This document shows, one piece after another, positions 41,392 to 48,798 of a stretch of DNA of 64,000 nucleotides. Source of the stretch: Kutzneria sp. CA-103260 (lineage in GTDB: Bacteria > Actinomycetota > Actinomycetes > Mycobacteriales > Pseudonocardiaceae); the NCBI RefSeq assembly GCF_018263855.1, contig NZ_CP073318.1, positions 5,766,001 through 5,830,000 of the forward strand, written 5' to 3'. Below the pieces are notes generated by a model, which made no database searches, was not told the origin of the DNA, and was given only the letters and a program-made list of their open reading frames with translations. Within the stretch, counting starts at the first letter, position 1. Each line of letters starts with the position of its first letter. A program made the position numbers and the translations under genes.

Positions 41392-42132
41392 TCAGCCGAG
41401 CATCAACCGCAAAGGGGCGGCGAGGGTCCAGGCCAAGTCAGCGTCGAAGTGAACCGCTTCGTCCAGCAGCAACTCGACCGCCGCACGGAAGGCCCGGCGC
41501 AGCTCGGCCTCCTCCAGCGAGCCGACCAGTGTTGCCAAGGCGGCCTTGGTTTCACTGGGCGGGAGCAGGTGCAGTCCCCGTCCCTGGCTGGCCGGCACGT
41601 CGTGGCGCAGGCACATGAGCGTCAGCACGGCGTTGCGGAGGCCACCCAGCATGTATTCGGCCTGCCAGTCACGGCCACGCTCGATGCTCGAACGCACGTG
41701 CAGGGCGTACAGCCAGGCCATGTCGATCTCGGCCCGGGCGCTCGGCGGGGTGACCGGCGGCTGCTCGGCAGCGGTCCCGAACAACAGCCGGAAGGTCGGC
41801 GCGGTGGCCCCGAACTCGGCCGCCGGCACGAACGCGATGTCCACCTGGAGCGTGTCCGGCAGCAGGAACACCCGGTAGATCGCCGAGCGGGACGGCACAT
41901 CCATGTGGTGGACAACGCCGTGCTCCCGATAGAGGAATGCAGTCCAGTCGGCCATCACCTCGTCGCGGTCGCCGTCGATGCCCAGCGCGAAGTCGATGTC
42001 CGACCACCGGTCCGCCCCGCCCAACGCGCCCGACCCGGTCAGCGCCGCCCCACTGATCCGGCCGTCCCTGCGGGCGCGGTCGATCAAGACGGTCAGCAGG
42101 CGGTCACGGTCCTGGGGCGTGAAGATGGTCAT
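41392..42132 (-). CDS. Nucleotidyltransferase-domain protein
   Basis: A 246-residue protein with the polymerase-beta-like NTase core: GSGALGGADRWSDIDF (the GS...DxD motif, residues about 33-48) and a third acidic residue in LQVDIAF. The helical C-terminal half is like aminoglycoside nucleotidyltransferases and their many uncharacterised relatives. It would transfer a nucleotide to a small molecule or protein; the acceptor is unknown. No resistance role can be claimed. It is monocistronic and divergent from the DUF1905 gene by 17 bp. Confidence 0.75.
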   Translation of the reverse strand: MTIFTPQDRDRLLTVLIDRARRDGRISGAALTGSGALGGADRWSDIDFALGIDGDRDEVMADWTAFLYREHGVVHHMDVPSRSAIYRVFLLPDTLQVDIAFVPAAEFGATAPTFRLLFGTAAEQPPVTPPSARAEIDMAWLYALHVRSSIERGRDWQAEYMLGGLRNAVLTLMCLRHDVPASQGRGLHLLPPSETKAALATLVGSLEEAELRRAFRAAVELLLDEAVHFDADLAWTLAAPLRLMLG

Positions 42133-42149
42133 GAGCTCATACTGCCGGC

Positions 42150-42593
42150 ATGAGATTCCGGACCACCGTGCTGCTGGGCGGCAAGACCGCGACCGGGCTG
42201 CTGGTACCGCCCGAGGTGATCGAGGCGCTCGCCGCCGGCCGGCAGCCCAAGGTGCAGGTCACCGTCGGCGGGCACACCTACCGGAGTTCCGTCGGCGTGC
42301 GCGGCGGCCAGTTCCTCATCCCGCTCAGCGCCGAGAACCGGACCGCCGCCGGCGTCGCCGCCGGGGACGAGGTCGACGTGGAGGTCACCCTCGACACCGC
42401 GCCCCGCGAGGTCGAGGTGCCGGCCGACCTGGCTGCCGTGTTCGCCGCCGACCCCGAGGCCCAGCGCCTGTTCGACGGCCTGCCGTTCACCCACCGCAAG
42501 GAGTACGTGCGGTGGATCGAGGAGGCGAAGAAGCCCGAGACCCGGCAGAACCGGCTGGGCAAGACGGTGGAGCGGCTGAAGGGCGGAAGTTGA
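42150..42593 (+). CDS. DUF1905/YdeI (OmpD-associated) protein
   Basis: A 147-residue cytoplasmic protein. Residues 1-90 are the DUF1905 beta barrel (FRTTVLLGGKTATGLLVPPE, AGVAAGDEVDVEVTLDT) and residues 95-140 the YdeI-like helical pair (FDGLPFTHRKEYVRWIEEAKKPETR). The family is common in soil bacteria; its molecular function is not established. CATACT lies 6 nt before the ATG, so a leaderless transcript is likely. The stop is followed within 10 bp by repeat copy D. Confidence 0.8.
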   Translation: MRFRTTVLLGGKTATGLLVPPEVIEALAAGRQPKVQVTVGGHTYRSSVGVRGGQFLIPLSAENRTAAGVAAGDEVDVEVTLDTAPREVEVPADLAAVFAADPEAQRLFDGLPFTHRKEYVRWIEEAKKPETRQNRLGKTVERLKGGS

Positions 42594-42600
42594 TCTGCCG

Positions 42601-42640
42601 GAACTCGACACATGGCTGCCGGAGAGCGGGACTCGCGGGG
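42601..42640 (+). repeat. Dispersed REP-like repeat, copy D
   Basis: GAACTCGACA (42601-42610), CATG, then GCTGCCGGAGAGCGGGACTC and GCGGGG. Same order and spacing as copy B at 10801-10838. It fills the gap between two convergent genes. Confidence 0.65.
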
Positions 42641-42641
42641 T

Positions 42642-42908
42642 TCAGCCGCTGAAGAGGCTGAACAGGTACTTGCGGTGGCGCAGCAGCAGGCCGGCGATCA
42701 GGAAGCCGAGGCCGGACAGGCCGAGCTGGCCGCTGTTGACCACGATGCCGAGCACGAAGCAGCACAGGCCGAACGCCCACATGAACTCCAGCGTCCACCG
42801 GTACCGGTCCAGGATGCTGCCGCCGAGGCGGATGGCGAGCGCCGGGTACTGGGCGGTCAGGCCGCGTTCGATCTCGTCCAGCTGACGGCGTTCGTGCTGA
42901 CTGAGCAT
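42642..42908 (-). CDS. DUF3040 membrane protein
   Basis: An 88-residue protein starting MLSQHERRQLDEIERGL, the hallmark of DUF3040. Two hydrophobic segments follow (WTLEFMWAFGLCCFVLGIVV and LGLSGLGFLIAGLLL). The function of the family is unknown; it is an actinobacterial small membrane protein. ATG 42908 is the family start. A GGTT-N16-GGGTGC element about 55 bp upstream resembles a SigB-type promoter, in line with the stress-linked genes next to it. Confidence 0.85.
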   Translation of the reverse strand: MLSQHERRQLDEIERGLTAQYPALAIRLGGSILDRYRWTLEFMWAFGLCCFVLGIVVNSGQLGLSGLGFLIAGLLLRHRKYLFSLFSG

Positions 42909-42961
42909 TCCGGCTCCACTCGTCCAGGCGGCGACTGCGCTCCCATATACCGGCGCGACCC

Positions 42962-42987
42962 GCACCCGGTTCACTGGCAGCCGAACC
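42962..42987 (-). promoter_or_regulatory. Possible SigB-type promoter for the DUF3040 gene
   Basis: On the minus strand GGTT (42987-42984), 16 bp, GGGTGC (42967-42962). The -10 part deviates from GGGTAT/GGGTAC in one place. Weaker than the two promoters on the right. Confidence 0.35.
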
Positions 42988-43019
42988 CGGTGCTGGATAG
43001 CCTGATCGCCGGAGGTCAG

Positions 43020-43448
43020 GTGAACGGGTCGAGACGCGAGGACGTGGACAGGGCGAGGGCGCACGCCGTCCCGCTGGCCCTGCGGTTCAGCGGCCTACCC
43101 GGAGAGCTGGCCGGCATGCGCAAAGTGGTGCGGGACTGGGCGTCCTCGGCGGGCCTGTCCGGCGAGCTGCTGGAGGACCTGCAGCTGGTGGTGGGCGAGG
43201 CCGCGGCCAACGCCATCGAGCACGGCTACCGCTCGGGCGAGCCGGGGTCGGTGGACCTGTGGCTGGCGGTGGACGACAACGGCGCGGTGCACGGCCGGGT
43301 CCGCGACTACGGAACGTGGCGACAGCAGCCGGCGGACCCCGGTGACCGGGGCCGAGGGCTGGCGTTGATCCGGGCGCTGTCAACCCAGGTGAGCCTGAAC
43401 CGCAGGTCAGACGGCACCGAGGTGTCTTTCACCCTGCCTGACATGTGA
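43020..43448 (+). CDS. RsbW-like anti-sigma ATPase (HATPase_c)
   Basis: A 142-residue single GHKL ATPase domain. LQLVVGEAAANAIEHGYRSG is the N-box, VHGRVRDYGTW the G1-like box (with RDYG where DxGxG is usual) and GRGLALIRAL the G2 box. Proteins of this type phosphorylate an anti-anti-sigma partner and hold a SigB/SigF-type sigma factor. GTG 43020 has GGAGG 4 nt upstream. No sigma factor or antagonist gene lies beside it, so the partners are elsewhere. Confidence 0.82.
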   Translation: MNGSRREDVDRARAHAVPLALRFSGLPGELAGMRKVVRDWASSAGLSGELLEDLQLVVGEAAANAIEHGYRSGEPGSVDLWLAVDDNGAVHGRVRDYGTWRQQPADPGDRGRGLALIRALSTQVSLNRRSDGTEVSFTLPDM

Positions 43449-43463
43449 CCCGCATCACATCAC

Positions 43464-43489
43464 GTTTGGGTTAGTACCGGCCTGGGTAT
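43464..43489 (+). promoter_or_regulatory. SigB/SigF-type promoter
   Basis: GTTT (43464-43467), 16 bp, GGGTAT (43484-43489), about 38 bp before the ATG at 43528. This matches the known actinobacterial general-stress promoter form GNTT/GTTT-N14-16-GGGTAT. Confidence 0.6.
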
Positions 43490-43527
43490 CCCCGCTGGAC
43501 CTACCACTGATCCGCGGGGGGCGAAGC

Positions 43528-43929
43528 ATGAACGTCGCACCGAACAGCGAGGCGGCCCTCGGCCTCGGCCGCTACGTGACCGCGGTCGCGCGCCTGCTCG
43601 GCGTGCCGGCGGACGCCATGTACCACGAGGTCGGCGACCTCGCGTCGGCCTACATCGCGCTGCCCAACCGGCATCCCCTGTTCATCGAGTACGACCTGAT
43701 GCTGGTCTGGGACGAGCGGCACGGCTGGTCGATCGGGCTCGAGGTGGACACCCTCGACGGTCCGGTGGTGCTCAGCTACCTCGGCCCCGACCCGCTGCCC
43801 ACGCCCGGTCGGATCCGGCACTTCGTCGACGAGGTGGTCGTGGGCAACTGCCCGGGTCAGCCCAATCCGCCGCGTTGCCGGTCCCGGGAGCGGCTGGCCG
43901 ACCGGCTGGCCAAGTTCGTCACCGCCTAG
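43528..43929 (+). CDS. DUF6292-like small protein
   Basis: A 133-residue protein. RYVTAVARLLGVPADAMYH, HPLFIEYDLMLVWDERHGWSI and PTPGRIRHFVDEVV follow the pattern of a family of unknown function common in Pseudonocardiales (annotated DUF6292). No signal peptide, no membrane segment. The preceding SigB-type promoter suggests stress induction. The C-terminus has CPGQPNPPRCRSRERLADRL, with two cysteines. Confidence 0.65.
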   Translation: MNVAPNSEAALGLGRYVTAVARLLGVPADAMYHEVGDLASAYIALPNRHPLFIEYDLMLVWDERHGWSIGLEVDTLDGPVVLSYLGPDPLPTPGRIRHFVDEVVVGNCPGQPNPPRCRSRERLADRLAKFVTA

Positions 43930-43947
43930 CGTGGTGTACTGCCGGGT

Positions 43948-44409
43948 GTGATGGCGCCCGAGGAGACCGAACCGGAACGGCTGGCCCGCAATCTCGCCGA
44001 GCTGCTCCAGGAGTTGCGCGTCGCGCAGAACGGCGTGCAGGTGCTGTTCGGTTTCCTGCTCACGCTGGCCTTCACCGATCGCTACGCCAACGCCGGCCAC
44101 CTGGTGCACGTGACCCACGTGGTGACCACCTCGCTGGCCGCCGGCTCGGCGGCGTTCCTGATCGCGCCGGCCGCCTGGCACCGGATCCTGTTCCGGCACG
44201 GGCACCGCGAGCAGATCATCCGCACCGCGTCGGTGTCCGCGCTGGTCGGACTGATCCTGCTGGCCGCGGCCATGACCGGGACCGTGCTGATGATCGGCTA
44301 CATGGTGTTCGGCGCCCTGCTGGGCGCGCTGCTGTCGGCCGGGTTCGGGCTGCTGTTCCTGACGCTGTGGTTCATCCTGCCGCTCTGGATGCGGATCGCG
44401 CCGCGCTAG
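43948..44409 (+). CDS. DUF6328-like four-helix membrane protein
   Basis: About 153 residues. An N-terminal amphipathic helix (ERLARNLAELLQELRVAQNG) leads into four hydrophobic segments, ending in LLFLTLWFILPLWMRIAPR. VLFGFLLTLAFTDRY is typical of the DUF6328 family. The function is unknown. GTG 43948 or ATG 43951 may start it. It lies 18 bp after the DUF6292-like gene and 15 bp before the sensor-kinase-like gene, in an apparent operon. Confidence 0.7.
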   Translation: MMAPEETEPERLARNLAELLQELRVAQNGVQVLFGFLLTLAFTDRYANAGHLVHVTHVVTTSLAAGSAAFLIAPAAWHRILFRHGHREQIIRTASVSALVGLILLAAAMTGTVLMIGYMVFGALLGALLSAGFGLLFLTLWFILPLWMRIAPR

Positions 44410-44424
44410 GCATACCTTTACGCG

Positions 44425-45327
44425 GTGGCATTCCGGCACGAGGCCTTCGGCTACGACGGCGAGGAGGGCTTCGTCGCCCAGGTGACCGCCTTCGCGCGGG
44501 CCGGGCTGGCCGAGGACGCCGCGGTGCTGGTGATCGCGCCGGCCGAGCGGTTGGACCTGGCCCGGGACGGGCTGGGCGCGGACGGCCATGGCGTCGAGTT
44601 CCTGGACATGCTGGACGTCGGCCACAACCCGGCGCGGATCATCCCGCTGTGGCGGGAGTTCCTGGACCGCAACCAGGGCCGGCCCTGTCGGGGCGTCGGC
44701 GAGCCGGTGCACGCGGGGCGACGGGCGGCGGCGCTGGTCGAGTGCCACCAGCACGAGGTGCTGCTGAACGTCGCGTTCGCCGACACCGACTGGCGACTGC
44801 TGTGCGCGTACGCGCTCCCCGAGCCGGCGCCGGCCCGAGCCAGCCATCCGTGGTGGGAGGGTGCGTCGAATCCCGCCTTCGACGCACGGCATCGCGGCTG
44901 CACGCTGGCCCAACCGCTGCCGGAGCCCTTCGGCCCGACCACGCTGCTGCGGTTCGACCTGGACGGCGTGACCGGGGTGCGGGAGTACATCGCCGGCAAG
45001 GCACGCCAGCAGGGCCTCGACGCCGACGCCGTCGAACGGCTCGCGCTGGCCGTGCACGAGGTGATGGTGAACAGCGTCGACCACGGCGGTGGCGGCGGCA
45101 TGGTGCGGCTGTGGGCCGAGGACGGCGACCTGGTGTGCGAGGTGCGGGACGAGGGCGTGATCACTGATCCGCTCGTCGGACGTCACCGGCCGACACCGGC
45201 CCAGCCGCGCGGGCGGGGCATGTGGATGGTCAACCAACTGTGCGACTTGGTACAGGTGCGGTCCTCGCCCGAAATCGGCACCGTGGTGCGGTTGCGGATC
45301 GCCGGAACGGGTATCCCCCAAGGATGA
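44425..45327 (+). CDS. RsbA-like anti-sigma regulator (MEDS plus HATPase)
   Basis: A 300-residue protein. Residues 1-165 form a MEDS/DcmR-like sensory domain (FRHEAFGYDGEEGFVAQVTAFARAG, CHQHEVLLNVAF); residues 185-298 are an RsbW-type GHKL ATPase (VERLALAVHEVMVNSVDHGG, VCEVRDEG, GRGMWMVNQLCDL). This pairing is known for regulators of SigB-type stress sigma factors. TACCTT 6 nt before the GTG suggests a leaderless transcript. It is coupled by ATGA overlap to the membrane protein behind it, which may be its signal-input partner. Confidence 0.82.
   Translation: MAFRHEAFGYDGEEGFVAQVTAFARAGLAEDAAVLVIAPAERLDLARDGLGADGHGVEFLDMLDVGHNPARIIPLWREFLDRNQGRPCRGVGEPVHAGRRAAALVECHQHEVLLNVAFADTDWRLLCAYALPEPAPARASHPWWEGASNPAFDARHRGCTLAQPLPEPFGPTTLLRFDLDGVTGVREYIAGKARQQGLDADAVERLALAVHEVMVNSVDHGGGGGMVRLWAEDGDLVCEVRDEGVITDPLVGRHRPTPAQPRGRGMWMVNQLCDLVQVRSSPEIGTVVRLRIAGTGIPQG
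45290..45314 (+). promoter_or_regulatory. SigB-type promoter inside the RsbA-like gene
   Basis: GGTT (45290-45293), 15 bp, GGGTAT (45309-45314). It lies only 10 bp before the ATG at 45324, so the transcript would be almost leaderless. Confidence 0.45.
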
Positions 45328-46205
45328 CGAAGCTCGCGCACGGTCAGGAACGCGCACTGGGTCAGTTGGTCTCGGCGGGCACGTTGTCCCAGCGGGAGGC
45401 CGACGCCGTGCGTGACGCGCTGACCGACGCGGAGCCAACACCGGTGCGCCGGCGGATCGCCGAGCTGGTCGGCTACGTCGGCGGCGCGCTGCTGCTGGCC
45501 GGGGCCGCCCTCGTGGTCGGCACCTCGTGGGACGCCTTCTCCCACGCCGGGCGGGTGTGGCTGCTGGTCGGCGTGACGGTGGTGCTGATCGGGGCCGCCG
45601 TCGCCCTGCGCAACCGGGTCACCGGCGTGCTGCTGGCGCTGGGCGCGCTGACCGGCGGTCTGGCCGGCTCGGTCGCCCTCGACACGCATCCGGCGCTGGC
45701 CGGCGGGCTCGCCGGGCTGGTGCTCGCGGTCGCCGGCTACGCCGCCTGGCCGGCGGTGTTCGCGCTGCCGGTGGCCGGTCTGGCCGGCGCGTCGGCGATG
45801 GTCGGTCTGGTCGACCTGGCCGGGCTGTCGCCGTCGTGGACCGGTGGCGGGCTGCTGCTGCTCGCCGCCGCCTGGGCTGTGCTGGTCGGCACGGAAGTCG
45901 TTCGGCACCGTGCCACCGGCGCCGGTGTGGCCGCCGCCCTGGCCCTGATCGGCGCGCAGTTCCCGGAGCACGCGTTCATCGTGTACTCGACGACGTTCGT
46001 CGTGGCGCTGGTGTGTTTCGGCTGCTATCTCGCCGACCGGATGCCCATCCTGCTCATCGGCGGGGTGATCGGCATGACCACCGCGGTGCCGGAGGCGGTG
46101 TGGGACTGGACCCGCGGCGCGATCAGCGAGGCGATCCTGGTGCTGATCGCCGGCGCGGTGCTGCTGGGAGCCGGCGGCCTCGGGCTACGCGTCCACCGGC
46201 CCTGA
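45324..46205 (+). CDS. Polytopic membrane protein, DUF2157-like
   Basis: A 293-residue protein. A soluble N-terminal part (residues 1-50, LGQLVSAGTLSQREADAVRDAL, resembling SHOCT/DUF2157 starts) is followed by about nine membrane spans. RRRIAELVGYVGGALLLAGAAL and the loop SWDAFSHAGRVWLLVG are characteristic of DUF2157 proteins. The function is unknown. ATG 45324 overlaps the RsbA-like stop. The pairing with an anti-sigma protein suggests a role in stress signalling at the membrane, as inference only. Confidence 0.7.
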   Translation: MTKLAHGQERALGQLVSAGTLSQREADAVRDALTDAEPTPVRRRIAELVGYVGGALLLAGAALVVGTSWDAFSHAGRVWLLVGVTVVLIGAAVALRNRVTGVLLALGALTGGLAGSVALDTHPALAGGLAGLVLAVAGYAAWPAVFALPVAGLAGASAMVGLVDLAGLSPSWTGGGLLLLAAAWAVLVGTEVVRHRATGAGVAAALALIGAQFPEHAFIVYSTTFVVALVCFGCYLADRMPILLIGGVIGMTTAVPEAVWDWTRGAISEAILVLIAGAVLLGAGGLGLRVHRP

Positions 46206-46236
46206 CGCGAGCGGGTTCCCAGCGTGATGAGAGGGC

Positions 46237-46980
46237 CTAGATCACGGAGCCGCCGCCGTCCACCGGGATGATCACGCCGTGGATGTTGGCGGCCTCGTCG
46301 CCGGCCAGGAACAGCACCGCCGCCGCGACTTCGTCGCCGGTGCTCGGTCGGCCCGAGGGGAAGCTGGCCCCGACCTCCGCCACCCGGGCCAGCCGGGCCG
46401 CGTCGTCCAGTTCGGTGACCACCGGACCTGGGGCGACCGCGTTGACCCGCACTCCCTTGGCCGCCAGCTCCACCGCCCACGACTTGGTCAGCATGTGCAG
46501 GGCCGCCTTGCTCGCACCGTAGACCGGGGTGATCAGCGGCGCGGTGCTGCCGGCGATCGAACCGATGTTGACCACTGCCCCGCCGCCGCGGGCGATCATG
46601 CCGGGGACCAGCGCCGAGGTGAGCAGGAACGGCACCTTCACGTTCATCCCGAGCACGGCGTCGAGCTGTTGTTCGGTGGCGTCGAGCATGGAGTGGTCGC
46701 CGGTCACCACCGCCGCCGCGTTGTTGACCAGGATGTCGATCTCGCCGGCCCGGTCGGCCAGCTCGCGCACCGCCGCCCCGCCGCCGGCCAGATCGGCCGC
46801 TACGAAGTCCGCCTTGGCGCCATCGGCGCGCAGGCGGGCGGCCACCTCCTCGCCGCGCTCCGTGTCCCGGCCGGTGATCACCACCCTCGCGCCCGCGCCG
46901 GCCAGCCGGGCCGCGATCGCCCGCCCGATGCCGCCGGTGCCACCCGTGACCAGCGCGCGCCGGCCGTGCAGCCTTGTCAT
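46237..46980 (-). CDS. SDR-family oxidoreductase
   Basis: A 247-residue classical SDR. TGGTGGIGRAIA (residues 12-23) is the cofactor loop, NNAAA replaces NNAG, and the active site has S in NIGSIAGS and YGASK. The C-terminus VDGGGSVI is typical of FabG-like enzymes. It probably reduces a ketone or oxidises an alcohol with NAD(P)H. It is downstream of the DUF4037 gene by 3 bp. Confidence 0.85.
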   Translation of the reverse strand: MTRLHGRRALVTGGTGGIGRAIAARLAGAGARVVITGRDTERGEEVAARLRADGAKADFVAADLAGGGAAVRELADRAGEIDILVNNAAAVVTGDHSMLDATEQQLDAVLGMNVKVPFLLTSALVPGMIARGGGAVVNIGSIAGSTAPLITPVYGASKAALHMLTKSWAVELAAKGVRVNAVAPGPVVTELDDAARLARVAEVGASFPSGRPSTGDEVAAAVLFLAGDEAANIHGVIIPVDGGGSVI

Positions 46981-46983
46981 GGT

Positions 46984-47889
46984 CTACCTCCGGAACAGGG
47001 CGCGGCATCGGTCGCGGTCGGCCAGGGCGTCGGTGCTGTCGAAGGCCTGGTCGACGTTGCCGTACCAGGGAAGGCGGCGGATCTCGGCGTCGGCGACGGT
47101 GTCGAGCAGGGCTTCGGCAAAGCGTTCGGCGTGCAGCACCTGGTAGGGCCGGGTGTGGTACGGGCGGGTGGCCGGGTCGATCGGGTCGGTGAGGCCGAGC
47201 TCGTTGTGCCAGCCGGCGACGAACCGGTAGGCGGCCGCCAGGTGCTCCTCGCGATCGGACCCCAGCGCTCCGTGGAGCATCGGCGTCAGCGTTGCGGCAC
47301 AAGGCAATTGAGCGAAGGCGCTGCCGAACCACTTGCCGTACGGGGCGTAGCGGCGAGCCATCAGGAAGCACAGCCGCATCACGTCGCGGACCAGCCGGGC
47401 GGCGAGCACCGCGGACCCGAGCTCGTCGCCGACCTCACGGGTCCGGCCGACGAAGGCCTCCTCCTGGCTGAGGCGTTTCCACTGACAGGCCAACAGGTAT
47501 CGCCAGATGTCGTCGGGATACCAGGCCAGTGCGGACCGGGCTCGGGTGAGGTCGCCGATGTCGTCATGGAACACCGCGCCGGCCGTGACCTCGGCGAAGC
47601 CCTGGGACGAGGTGGCCAGCCAGTCGAACGTCGTGATCCCGGCCAACGGATCGAAGCCCAGATGGCCGCGCAGCCACTCCCCCGGCCGAAACGCCTGTAC
47701 TGGCACCGAGTCCGGGTCCGGCACGAAGATCTGGACGAACGGACCCCAGTCGTGGTCGCGGGACCGGTCCGTGTCGAAGCCCACCACCTCCGAGCCGTGG
47801 CCGATGCGGGCGGCGGCGTGCGGAATGCCTTGCAGCTTCGGCGCCAGCTCCGACTCGTAATGCTCCCGGGACTCCTTGAGCCCCGTCAC
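46984..47889 (-). CDS. DUF4037 nucleotidyltransferase-like protein
   Basis: A 301-residue protein. RIGHGSEVVGFDTDRSRDHDW resembles an NTase GS..D-x-D core, and the rest is helical (DDIWRYLLACQWKRLSQEEAF, GRTREVGDELGSAVLAARLVRD), as in DUF4037. The reaction is not known. It overlaps the methyltransferase stop by ATGA. An NTase-like protein beside a SAM methyltransferase could modify the same small molecule. Confidence 0.72.
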   Translation of the reverse strand: MTGLKESREHYESELAPKLQGIPHAAARIGHGSEVVGFDTDRSRDHDWGPFVQIFVPDPDSVPVQAFRPGEWLRGHLGFDPLAGITTFDWLATSSQGFAEVTAGAVFHDDIGDLTRARSALAWYPDDIWRYLLACQWKRLSQEEAFVGRTREVGDELGSAVLAARLVRDVMRLCFLMARRYAPYGKWFGSAFAQLPCAATLTPMLHGALGSDREEHLAAAYRFVAGWHNELGLTDPIDPATRPYHTRPYQVLHAERFAEALLDTVADAEIRRLPWYGNVDQAFDSTDALADRDRCRALFRR

Positions 47890-48635
47890 CTCTTGCGGGC
47901 TTCGATGAGGAAACGCTTGGTGTGCGCGACAAACGGGCCGCTGCGCTGGATCTGGTCGTGCAGGGCCCGCAGCTGCGGGAGGTAGGCGTCCACAGTGAAC
48001 CCCGGGACGATCCAGATCACCTTGCGCAGGAAGTGCACCACCGCCGCGATGTCGTTGAAGGTGGCGCGCAGCGACTCGTGCCGGAGGTCGACGACCTCCA
48101 GTCCGACCTTCTCGGCGTCGGCCGCCGCCAGTTCGGGATCACGGGAGTTGTCGACCTCCAGCGGCCCCAGGAACGCCTCCGAGACCTCGTGCATGGAGCC
48201 GGATCCGACCTGCTGCGAGAGATAGCCGCCGCCGGGCTTGAGCACCCGGGCGATCTCCGCCCAGCCGACCTCCGTGGGATGCCGGCTGACCACCAACTCG
48301 AAGGAGGAGTCCGGGAACGGCAGCGGGTCGAGGTTGTCGGCCTGGACGACCTCCACGCCGCGCGGCTCCAGGAGCCGGCGGGCCACCGCCAGGCTCGGCG
48401 GCCAGCCCTCGGTCGCCGCCGTCCGCGACGGCAGCTTCTCGACGGTGTTGAGCACTTCGCCGCCGCCGGTCTGGACGTCCAAAGCGGACTCCACCGTGGC
48501 CAGCCGCTCGCCGATCAGCCGGGCATAGCCCCAGGACGGGCGGGCCTCGGTCGCCCGGCCCTCGAACCAGGAGAAGTCCCAGCCGTCGACCGGCGCCGCC
48601 GCGCCCTCGGCGACAAGATCCTCGAAGGTGGCCAT
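47886..48635 (-). CDS. SAM-dependent methyltransferase
   Basis: A 249-residue class I methyltransferase. VESALDVQTGGGEVLNTVEKL is motif I (DxxTGGGE), VVQADNLDPLPFPDSSFELVVSR includes motifs II-III, and VLKPGGGYLSQQVG is the post-IV region. These are the features of rRNA/ubiquinone-type (Methyltransf_11) enzymes. ATG 48635 is chosen; a longer frame to 48782 would run through the tandem hairpins and is not credible. It overlaps the DUF4037 start. The substrate is unknown. Confidence 0.8.
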   Translation of the reverse strand: MATFEDLVAEGAAAPVDGWDFSWFEGRATEARPSWGYARLIGERLATVESALDVQTGGGEVLNTVEKLPSRTAATEGWPPSLAVARRLLEPRGVEVVQADNLDPLPFPDSSFELVVSRHPTEVGWAEIARVLKPGGGYLSQQVGSGSMHEVSEAFLGPLEVDNSRDPELAAADAEKVGLEVVDLRHESLRATFNDIAAVVHFLRKVIWIVPGFTVDAYLPQLRALHDQIQRSGPFVAHTKRFLIEARKR

Positions 48636-48682
48636 GCCGTCCAGCCTCACACGCCGGGCAAGCGCATTTCCAGCGGACGCGC

Positions 48683-48786
48683 CCACCTGAGTGGCTCGCT
48701 TGAGCCTGGAAAGGCACATGAGCCACTCAGGTGGCGTGGGGAACGCATCTGAGTGGCTCACTGGAAAAGCCATGTGAGCCACTCAG
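48683..48786. repeat. Two tandem CTGAGTGGCTC hairpins
   Basis: First hairpin: CCACCTGAGTGGCTC (48683-48697) with its exact complement at 48720-48734. Second: CTGAGTGGCTCA (48749-48760) with its complement at 48775-48786. The loops share the words CTGGAAA and CATG. The pair lies in the 163-bp gap between the alginate-lyase-like gene and the methyltransferase, both on the minus strand, and may terminate the former and protect the latter's mRNA end. Confidence 0.65.
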
Positions 48787-48798
48787 GTGCGACAGGGG

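Noticed and set aside
48636..48782. N-terminal extension of the methyltransferase
   Set aside because: It would translate the tandem hairpins; the family start is at 48635.
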